Shown here: positions 1 to 4,656 of the stretch, piece by piece
How the letters are laid out: each line of letters begins with the position of its first letter
How positions within the stretch are numbered: the first letter of the stretch is position 1
Origin: Thermoproteota archaeon
GTDB lineage: Archaea > Thermoproteota > Thermoprotei_A > Sulfolobales > Pyrodictiaceae
NCBI GenBank assembly: GCA_013153105.1
Contig: JAADFC010000049.1
Coordinates: 1 to 9,749 of the forward strand
Length of the DNA stretch: 9,749 bases
Reading direction: 5' to 3'
The notes under the pieces: generated by a model
Seen by the model: only the letters and a program-made list of their open reading frames with translations
The model's database searches: none
What the model was told of the DNA's origin: nothing
Program-made: the position numbers and the translations under genes

Positions 1-105
1 GGCGTGGAGGAGAGGTTCCAGCCGCTCCCCGAGAGGCTGCTCGAGATACTCGCCGCTGGGGGGATAGTCGAGTACATCCGTAAGACGGGCAGGCTCCCCT
101 GGTGA
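1..105 (+). CDS. leuD: 3-isopropylmalate dehydratase small subunit, C-terminal end (partial)
   Basis: Only the last 34 codons are present; the gene begins left of the window and ends at TGA 103-105. The visible tail contains LPERLLEILAAGGIVEYIRK and ends in TGRLPW. This matches the C-terminal pattern of archaeal isopropylmalate isomerase small subunits (a leucine-rich helix, then GG-[IL]-VEY-[IV] and a short basic end). That subunit forms the swivel domain of the enzyme that converts 2-isopropylmalate to 3-isopropylmalate. The stop overlaps the next gene's GTG start in a GTGA tetranucleotide, so the two are co-transcribed and probably translationally coupled, which supports a leucine-pathway assignment. 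A homoaconitase-type small subunit (lysine pathway) has a similar C-terminus and cannot be excluded from this fragment. Confidence 0.7.
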   Translation, partial: GVEERFQPLPERLLEILAAGGIVEYIRKTGRLPW

Positions 106-1163
106 GCGCCGTGAAGCGTAGGTACCACGTGGTCGTCATCCCGGGGGATGGTATAGGCCCCGAGGTCGTGGAGGCGGCTCTGCACGCGATTGGCCCGGTG
201 CTGGACAGGCTGGAGCTGGAGAGGGTTGAGGCGGGCCTCGGCTACTACGAGAGGACCGGCCGCCCCTACCCCGAAGGGTTCCTCGACAGGCTCCGCTCGG
301 CTGATGCGGTGCTGAAGGGGCCTCTCGCGACCCCCGTGGGGCCGGGCGGGTACCGTAGCATAAACGTGCTGATAAGGCAGGAGCTGGACCTCTACGCCAA
401 CCTCCGCCCTTGCAGGGGCTACCCCGGGGTCTCCCCGAAGGTGTTCGACCTGGTGGTTGTGAGGGAGAACACTGAGGGCCTCTACGCCGGGGTTGAGGGG
501 AGGTTCCGCGACGAGGCCTACGCGTTGAAGATAGTGACGAGGAGGGGGAGCGAGAGGATTGTGAGGTTCGCCTTCGAGTACGCCGTCTCCCGGGGCCGCC
601 GCCTGGTCACGGCGGTTCACAAGGCTAACATACTCAAGGTGGCTGACGGCCTGTTCCTCGAGGTCTTCCGCGAGGTTGCGAGGCGGTACGAGGGTAGGGT
701 AGAGGCGGGCGAGCTGATAGTCGACGCTGCAGCCTACAACATGGCCAGGAGCCCCGAGAAGCTCGACGTAATAGTTACCATGAACCTGTACGGCGACATA
801 CTCAGCGACCTCGCCGCCGGCGTCGCAGGGAGCCTCGGCCTCTGCGGCAGCGGCCAGTACGGCGAGTCCGCCGCGGTGTTCGAGCCCGTCCACGGGGCCG
901 GCTTCGACATAGCCGGGAAGGGTGTCGCCAACCCCGTCGCTGCTATACACGCTGCCAGGCTGATGCTCGAGTACCTCGGCCACCGCTACGGCGACGAACA
1001 GCTTGCAGCCGCGGCGCAGCTGCTGGATAAGGCTGTTGAGGAGGCGCTCACCGTGGACCGCGCGTTGACGCCGGACCTGGGCGGGGACAGGGGCACGATG
1101 GACGTGGCGGAGGCGGTTAGGAGGAGGTTCGAGGCCCTCCTCTCCGAGGGGCTAGCCGCGTAG
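102..1163 (+). CDS. leuB: 3-isopropylmalate dehydrogenase (isocitrate/isopropylmalate dehydrogenase family)
   Basis: This 353-residue protein has the usual family length. It should oxidise and decarboxylate 3-isopropylmalate with NAD+ in leucine synthesis, in the cytoplasm. Visible motifs: N-terminal IPGDGIGPEV (13-22); the substrate-binding arginines in R92xxLDLYANLR102 and R121ENTEGLY128; the catalytic lysine in HKANIL (K174); metal-binding aspartates D208, D232 and D236 (NLYGDILSD); and the cofactor segment FEPVHGAGFDIAGKG (260-274). In that segment the D269-I270 pair marks NAD+ rather than NADP+ use. The VRENTEGLY form is the archaeal type, shared with homoisocitrate dehydrogenases, so a role in the lysine pathway is the main alternative; the adjacent leuD-like gene favours leucine. 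The GTG start at 102 overlaps the upstream stop; a second in-frame GTG lies at 111. The 3' end overlaps the convergent phosphodiesterase gene by 12 bases. Confidence 0.87.
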   Translation: MSAVKRRYHVVVIPGDGIGPEVVEAALHAIGPVLDRLELERVEAGLGYYERTGRPYPEGFLDRLRSADAVLKGPLATPVGPGGYRSINVLIRQELDLYANLRPCRGYPGVSPKVFDLVVVRENTEGLYAGVEGRFRDEAYALKIVTRRGSERIVRFAFEYAVSRGRRLVTAVHKANILKVADGLFLEVFREVARRYEGRVEAGELIVDAAAYNMARSPEKLDVIVTMNLYGDILSDLAAGVAGSLGLCGSGQYGESAAVFEPVHGAGFDIAGKGVANPVAAIHAARLMLEYLGHRYGDEQLAAAAQLLDKAVEEALTVDRALTPDLGGDRGTMDVAEAVRRRFEALLSEGLAA

Positions 1164-1904
1164 GCTAGCCCTCAGCCTGGCCATCCTGTCGGGGTAGTCG
1201 GTCGCTATAGCGTCAACCCCCCTCTCCACAAGCCTGCGCGCCCACTCCTCGCTGTTCACAGTCCACGCCACTACTTTCAGGCCTAGGCGGTGCGCGAGGG
1301 CCACGGCCTTGGGGGTGGCGAGGGGGTAGCGGGGCAGCACTATCCGGCAGCCCAGTCTCTTGCAGTCCAGTATCCTGCCTGGAGGCCTGAAATAGACCAA
1401 GCCGGTGGCCATGCCGGGGCAGAGGCGGAGCGCCTCTCTCACCGCCTCATCGTGGAAGCTTATCGCCGCGACGTAGCTGCACGCCCCGAGCCCCCTAACC
1501 AGGTCGACCACTAGCCCCGTGTCACGTGGCTCCTTGACCTCGAGGAAGAGCGCTATCCTCCCCCGCGCCGCCTCCACAACCTCGCGTATCGAGGGTATAG
1601 GCTCGCCCCCAACCCTCACCCGCCTCAGCTCCTCGAAGCTCGTGGAGCGTATATCCACCCGCCTCCCACCATCAACCTCCACGACGGGGTCGTGGCTAGC
1701 CACGGGCACACCGTCCGAGGTCACCTGCACATCGAACTCGGCGACGTCAGCCCCCGCCCGGACCGCGGCCTCGAGGGCCGCCAGCGTGTTCTCAGGCGCC
1801 AGCCCCGCGGCGCCGCGGTGGCCGACTATCGAGAAGGGCTTGCGCGACAACGCGGCGATCACAATGCTGCCCGCCCCGTCCAACCCCGCCCCCGGCACCT
1901 GCAC
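1152..1904 (-). CDS. Glycerophosphodiester phosphodiesterase (GDPD family)
   Basis: A TIM-barrel phosphodiesterase that hydrolyses glycerophosphodiesters to glycerol 3-phosphate (in archaea possibly glycerol 1-phosphate derivatives) and an alcohol. With the start at 1904 the protein is 250 residues. It carries every family hallmark: GHRGAAGLAPENT with catalytic H29 and R30 and E38-N39-T40; E56-F-D58 for metal binding; SHD with the general acid H71; LEVK (E122, K124); VAWTVN (W214); and the closing GVDAIATDYPD. There is no signal peptide or membrane segment, so it is probably cytoplasmic. The GTG at 1904 follows a GAGGCGG stretch. Alternatives are TTG at 1883 and GTG at 1862, the latter leaving only about ten residues before the conserved core. 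The gene is monocistronic, divergent from vapB and convergent with leuB. Salvage of lipid head groups is the likely role, but the substrate cannot be read from sequence. Confidence 0.88.
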   Translation of the reverse strand: MQVPGAGLDGAGSIVIAALSRKPFSIVGHRGAAGLAPENTLAALEAAVRAGADVAEFDVQVTSDGVPVASHDPVVEVDGGRRVDIRSTSFEELRRVRVGGEPIPSIREVVEAARGRIALFLEVKEPRDTGLVVDLVRGLGACSYVAAISFHDEAVREALRLCPGMATGLVYFRPPGRILDCKRLGCRIVLPRYPLATPKAVALAHRLGLKVVAWTVNSEEWARRLVERGVDAIATDYPDRMARLRASLRG

Positions 1905-1970
1905 GCGGCCGCCTCGGCGGGGTGTTATGCTGCTCCCCGTGCCCGGTAGGGTCTGGAGCGTCTACGCTAT

Positions 1971-1980
1971 CCATAATACA
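1971..1980. promoter_or_regulatory. AT-rich patch, possible box A between divergent genes
   Basis: CCATAATACA is the only AT-rich stretch in the 114-base gap between the phosphodiesterase gene and vapB. Read on the minus strand it gives TGTATTATGG, a reasonable TATA-like element that would start transcription some 25 bases on, near 1950, about 45 bases before the GTG at 1904. Read on the plus strand ATAATA would place a start near 2000, about 19 bases before the vapB TTG at 2019. It may serve one or both directions; no convincing BRE was seen. Confidence 0.4.
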
Positions 1981-2018
1981 CCCATTGTCGGCCGCATCTG
2001 TCGCCGGGGGCGGTCTGC

Positions 2019-2249
2019 TTGAGTGCTGTTATCAGCGTACGTATACCGAAGAGGCTTAAGAGCGAGATGGACGAGTTCAGCGGCGAGGTGAACTGGAGCG
2101 AGGAGATAAGAAAGTTCCTCGAGAAGCGCGTCCGTGAGCTTAGGAAGGAGAAGACGCTTGCGAGAGTGAGGAGTATTATCGAGAGGCTGCCCGAGCAGCC
2201 GCAGGGCACAGCAGCAGGCTACGTGAGGGAGGACCGTGATAGTCGTTGA
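2019..2249 (+). CDS. vapB: VapB-type antitoxin, ribbon-helix-helix
   Basis: A 76-residue basic protein. The N-terminal part (about 1-45) begins with the short strand VISVRIPKRLK and continues into two helices around a turn (MDEFSGEVNWSEEIRKFLEK). This is the ribbon-helix-helix DNA-binding arrangement of archaeal VapB antitoxins, which dimerise, bind their own promoter and cover the toxin with a C-terminal tail. The tail here (about 50-76, rich in charged residues, with PEQPQG) is the expected toxin-wrapping part. The start is TTG at 2019, preceded by GGGGGCGGT; no in-frame ATG is nearby. The 3' end overlaps the toxin start by 14 bases, so translation is probably coupled. Local G+C is clearly lower than in flanking genes (line 2101-2160 is 31/60). 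Autoregulation through the upstream promoter is inferred from the family. Confidence 0.83.
   Translation: MSAVISVRIPKRLKSEMDEFSGEVNWSEEIRKFLEKRVRELRKEKTLARVRSIIERLPEQPQGTAAGYVREDRDSR
2227..2232 (+). promoter_or_regulatory. Shine-Dalgarno site for vapC inside vapB
   Basis: GGGAGG sits three bases before the GTG at 2236, inside the antitoxin coding region. The spacing is short, but the site together with the canonical protein start MIVVDAS decides the vapC start and supports translational coupling with vapB. Confidence 0.5.
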
Positions 2250-2637
2250 CGCCTCAGCCCTGGCTAAGTACCTGCTCAGGGAGAGTGGCTGGCGCCGCGT
2301 GGAGGACTACCTGCGCGGGGACGCCTACACGCTTGACCATGTAGTGAAGGAGGTGGCCAACGCTATCTGGAAGCATGCCGTGCTACGCCACGCTATAAGC
2401 GTTGAGCTTGCCCTCGAGCTCTACCATGCGCTGAGGAGCCTGGCCTCGGATGTACTGGTGGTAGAGGACCAGGATAGGTACCTTGACAAGGCTTTCAGTA
2501 TAGCGGTGGATGAGAAGGTAACCGTCTACGATGCGCTGTACATAGCGCAGGCTCTCGATAAGGGCTCGCTGCTCACTGCAGACGAGAAGCAGGCTAGGGT
2601 TGCGCGGAGGCTCGGCGTAGAGATGGTGACAGTGTAG
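2236..2637 (+). CDS. vapC: VapC-type toxin, PIN-domain ribonuclease
   Basis: A 133-residue PIN-domain protein of typical VapC length; the family consists of Mg2+/Mn2+-dependent endoribonucleases that cut tRNA, rRNA or mRNA and stop growth when free of antitoxin. The four acidic active-site positions are all present: D5 in MIVVDASALAKYLL, E39 in VVKEVANAIWK, D99 in TVYDALYIA and D116 in LLTADEK. The toxin is therefore predicted to be catalytically intact. GTG start at 2236, overlapping the antitoxin gene by 14 bases in the same operon. The RNA target cannot be predicted from the sequence. Codon choice, with more GTA, ATA and CAT than the neighbours, and the lower G+C suggest the pair arrived by transfer, as is common for vapBC in thermophilic archaea. 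Confidence 0.92.
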   Translation: MIVVDASALAKYLLRESGWRRVEDYLRGDAYTLDHVVKEVANAIWKHAVLRHAISVELALELYHALRSLASDVLVVEDQDRYLDKAFSIAVDEKVTVYDALYIAQALDKGSLLTADEKQARVARRLGVEMVTV

Positions 2638-2680
2638 GCCCCGAGGCGCCTTGGGCTCGGCGGGGACGGGCTCTGGCACC

Positions 2681-2688
2681 GTTAAATC
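2681..2688 (+). promoter_or_regulatory. Candidate box A (TATA-like) for the 57-residue protein gene
   Basis: GTTAAATC is the only AT-rich run in the 95-base gap after vapC. It lies about 50 bases before the ATG at 2733. With the usual archaeal offset of about 25 bases, transcription would start near 2710, leaving a leader just long enough for the GGGGGTG Shine-Dalgarno site at 2718-2724. Confidence 0.45.
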
Positions 2689-2717
2689 CCCGGCCCGCGT
2701 GCGTGGCTGCCTCTCCC

Positions 2718-2724
2718 GGGGGTG
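2718..2724 (+). promoter_or_regulatory. Shine-Dalgarno site deciding the start at 2733
   Basis: GGGGGTG lies eight bases before ATG 2733-2735. A longer reading frame opening at GTG 2703 is possible, but it would put this strong site inside the gene and begin with a low-complexity segment (AASPGGASG), so the ATG is preferred. Confidence 0.65.
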
Positions 2725-2732
2725 CTTCGGGG

Positions 2733-2906
2733 ATGAGCCGGAAGCTGAGGATGATCAGGAGGCTCGAGAGGCACCTTCGCAAGCATCCGAACGACAGGGT
2801 GGCGAGGGAGATCCTGGAGGCGCTGAGGAGCGGCCGCTACGAGTGGCGGGGCCGGAGCCTCGTGGTGAAGAGCGGCGAGCAGCAGCAGGAGGCGGCCGCC
2901 GGCTAG
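2733..2906 (+). CDS. Small basic protein of unknown function, 57 residues
   Basis: I do not recognise this protein with certainty. It is very basic in its first 45 residues (MSRKLRMIRRLERHLRKHP) and ends in a flexible QQQEAAAG tail. The centre, IRRLERHLRKHPNDRVAREI, has the spacing I-x2-L-x2-H-x3-H-x2-D-x3-R, which coincides with the 16S-rRNA-contacting helix region of ribosomal protein S15. The same stretch could equally be a single TPR-like helical hairpin (HPND...LEALRSGRYEW). An RNA- or ribosome-associated role is therefore only a suggestion. The start is fixed by a strong Shine-Dalgarno site and a plausible TATA-like element upstream, which, with the clean stop, makes it likely to be a real gene. 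It converges with the next gene, and the two stop codons share the tetranucleotide CTAG (2903-2906). Confidence 0.65.
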   Translation: MSRKLRMIRRLERHLRKHPNDRVAREILEALRSGRYEWRGRSLVVKSGEQQQEAAAG

Positions 2907-4495
2907 CCCTGGCCGGGCGGGCGGCGGGGGTTGAAGAGCACCCGGTTTTTCTCCCACGGCGGGGTCAGCAGGGGCTTCTCCTGCTGGTAGCTCCTCTTCA
3001 TCCGGAGCGCGTGCTCGGCCTTGCACAGCTCGTAGCCGAGGTAGGCGTAGTGGGCTGGGTCGCTGGCGTAGCCGAGGTAGGCTATCGCCTTGTAGATGTC
3101 CTCGGCCCTCCCGCCCCTGAGCCTTACCGTGCCCCGGCGGCCGATGTAGTAGTCTACAACCGCGCCGTCCTCGAGGGCTATGACATGGCTCCCCACGGGG
3201 TCTGGCCGGTAGGGCCTCCAGGGGGCCACCCTGCCGGCGTCGATGCTCCTCTGGGGCCTGCGGGGCCTCCGCGCGGGCGGGGGCTGGGGCCGCTTCTCCT
3301 TGGCGTAGAGGAGGTCCACGCCGAGGTCCTTCGGGGGCCTGTGGAGGAGGAGCGAGAGGGAGGTCATCGTCGCCGCGGCAGCGGCCTCGGAGACGGCCAT
3401 CCGGGCCTTAGGGCTCTGCTCCGATACGAGCATAATCGAGGCGCCGGCCTCGGCGTAGACCTGGGTTAGCGCTGCTATCTGCCCGTGGCTGTCCGCGTCG
3501 AGCAGCTCGTAGACGTTCGCTATCCCAGCCAGCAGCGGGTGCTCGGGCATCTCGAGGCTCACGAGGAAGTACGCCGAGACGCTCGCTCCGAGGCTGCCGA
3601 AGCCAGGCGCGTCGACTATCGGGTCCAGCACCACCCGGTACCCGCGCTCCAGCGCCTCCCCCGCCAGGCTCCTCAGGAGCTCGAGCCGCTGCGTTGGCGA
3701 GGACGGCACGGACAGGCTGGAGTCCACGGCGGTGAGGACTACCGGCACGTGGCGGGGGAGCTTGTCGAGCCACTCGAGGTTCCACCGCCCGACGCTCATC
3801 AGCATGCACGCCCCCCACTCAACCGCGGCGGAGGCGGCCTCCAGCGTCGCAGCGTCGACGGCCAGCGGCACGGCTCCCGTGGCGGCTGCGATGGCGTCGA
3901 GAGCCTCCGCCGCCTCGTCCCCCCTCCACCCCTGGCCGAAGCCCGCCACGAGTATGTGAGCCCCCCTCTCCACGAGCTCCGCAGCCTTCGAGGCGGCGTC
4001 CTCAACGTGGCCGGGCTCGACGAACACCTCGGCCGCGACTATAACCGGCGGAGGCCGGAGGGGGACCTTCACCCCGCACAGCTCCACGCCCCGGGCGGCG
4101 CGGTAGTGCTCCCAGAGCCTCCCGAGCCAGCGCTCCAGCAACAGCTCCCCCGACAGCTCCCCCCTCCTCTTCAGCTCCTCCAGCCCCTCCAGGCCAAGCT
4201 CGGCCAGCAGCTCCAAGCCCATCAGGTCCTGGGGCCCCCGGACCACCGGCGCGCCCGCAGCCTCTTCGAGGCCCTCGAGGCTGTAGCCGAGCCCCCCAGG
4301 CACTATAACTAGGTCGTAGCGGCCCCTTATACCGCGGAGGACCTCCTCGAGAACCTCCCTGGGTATCAGGGCTGCAACCTCCACCGGCGCCACTATAACG
4401 TCGACCTTCCAGCCGGTAGCCTCCTCCACCCGGCGCGCGGCCCCCCTAACAGCGTCGGCGGCCCTCCTGGCGGTCACCAGCGCTATCCTAGGCAT
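2903..4495 (-). CDS. Archaeal dihydropteroate synthase-like (pterin-binding) protein with extra N- and C-terminal domains
   Basis: A 530-residue protein in three parts. Residues 1 to about 150 form an alpha/beta domain (MPRIALVTARRAADAV, YDLVIVPGGLGYSLEG, RGPQDLMGLELL). Residues about 151-391 read as a pterin-binding TIM barrel, with VIVAAEVFVEP opening, LDPI (290-293) then PGFGSLGASV (297-306) as the counterpart of the DPG-x-GFG motif, and GIANVYELLDADSHG (324-338). After a Pro/Arg-rich linker (402-420), residues 437-523 form a conserved C-terminal domain (HVIALEDGAVVDYYIG; YKAIAYLGYASDPAHYAYLG). This order is that of the archaeal dihydropteroate synthase-related family (I recall TIGR00284, with domains named DUF6513 and DUF4346). 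The family is suspected to act on methanopterin- or folate-type pterins, but its reaction is not settled. Start ATG 4495 is chosen because GGAGGTG lies six bases before it; the frame stays open to 4576, but those 27 residues are low-complexity. Confidence 0.78.
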   Translation of the reverse strand: MPRIALVTARRAADAVRGAARRVEEATGWKVDVIVAPVEVAALIPREVLEEVLRGIRGRYDLVIVPGGLGYSLEGLEEAAGAPVVRGPQDLMGLELLAELGLEGLEELKRRGELSGELLLERWLGRLWEHYRAARGVELCGVKVPLRPPPVIVAAEVFVEPGHVEDAASKAAELVERGAHILVAGFGQGWRGDEAAEALDAIAAATGAVPLAVDAATLEAASAAVEWGACMLMSVGRWNLEWLDKLPRHVPVVLTAVDSSLSVPSSPTQRLELLRSLAGEALERGYRVVLDPIVDAPGFGSLGASVSAYFLVSLEMPEHPLLAGIANVYELLDADSHGQIAALTQVYAEAGASIMLVSEQSPKARMAVSEAAAAATMTSLSLLLHRPPKDLGVDLLYAKEKRPQPPPARRPRRPQRSIDAGRVAPWRPYRPDPVGSHVIALEDGAVVDYYIGRRGTVRLRGGRAEDIYKAIAYLGYASDPAHYAYLGYELCKAEHALRMKRSYQQEKPLLTPPWEKNRVLFNPRRPPGQG

Positions 4496-4501
4496 ACCCG
4501 C

Positions 4502-4508
4502 CACCTCC
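4502..4508 (-). promoter_or_regulatory. Shine-Dalgarno site deciding the start at 4495
   Basis: On the minus strand GGAGGTG is followed by six bases and then ATG 4495-4493. It is close to a perfect complement of the archaeal 16S rRNA 3' end and argues against the longer reading frame that opens at 4576. Confidence 0.75.
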
Positions 4509-4562
4509 CAGAGGGGCGACGGGGAACCCTCGGTCCCGGCCTGCAGGGGCGGGCATTCCCCC

Positions 4563-4568
4563 TTAACG
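4563..4568 (-). promoter_or_regulatory. Weak box A candidate in the divergent gap 4496-4656
   Basis: The 161-base divergent gap holds only two small AT-rich runs. CGTTAA on the minus strand (4568-4563) would start the pterin-protein transcript near 4540. On the plus strand GCGTAAAGC, around 4601-4605, would start the fusion-gene transcript near 4630. Both are poor matches to TTTAWA, so the promoters of these genes remain uncertain. Confidence 0.25.
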
Positions 4569-4613
4569 CTACCCAACAGCGCCCCCTGGGAGGCGGCGCG
4601 TAAAGCCCGGCGT

Positions 4614-4632
4614 AGACGCGCTGGAGACGCGC
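4614..4632 (+). repeat. 8-base direct repeat at one-helical-turn spacing upstream of the fusion gene
   Basis: AGACGCGC occurs at 4614-4621 and again at 4625-4632, an 11-base period, 25-43 bases before the ATG at 4657. Placement between a weak TATA-like run and the Shine-Dalgarno site would suit a regulator binding the same face of the helix twice. Chance is a serious alternative in such G+C-rich DNA. Confidence 0.3.
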
Positions 4633-4645
4633 CGGGCCCGCGGCT

Positions 4646-4651
4646 GAGGTG
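4646..4651 (+). promoter_or_regulatory. Shine-Dalgarno site for the fusion gene
   Basis: GAGGTG lies five bases before ATG 4657-4659 and supports this start. Confidence 0.65.
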
Positions 4652-4656
4652 GGCTC

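Noticed and set aside
102..1163. NADP-isocitrate dehydrogenase
   Set aside because: The cofactor site has D269-I270 rather than the Lys-Tyr pair typical of NADP enzymes, and the upstream neighbour is a dehydratase small subunit.
1519..2022. Plus-strand open frame opposite the phosphodiesterase
   Set aside because: Ser/Thr/Pro/Ala-rich shadow of an intact GDPD gene.
2651..3469. Long plus-strand open frame of 272 codons
   Set aside because: It runs across the 57-residue gene and antisense to the pterin protein; the composition is Gly/Ala/Arg/Pro noise with no motif, as expected opposite a G+C-rich gene.
3485..4312. Plus-strand open frame of 275 codons
   Set aside because: Antisense to the well-supported dihydropteroate synthase-like gene, very rich in Arg/Pro/Gln/His, no domain pattern.
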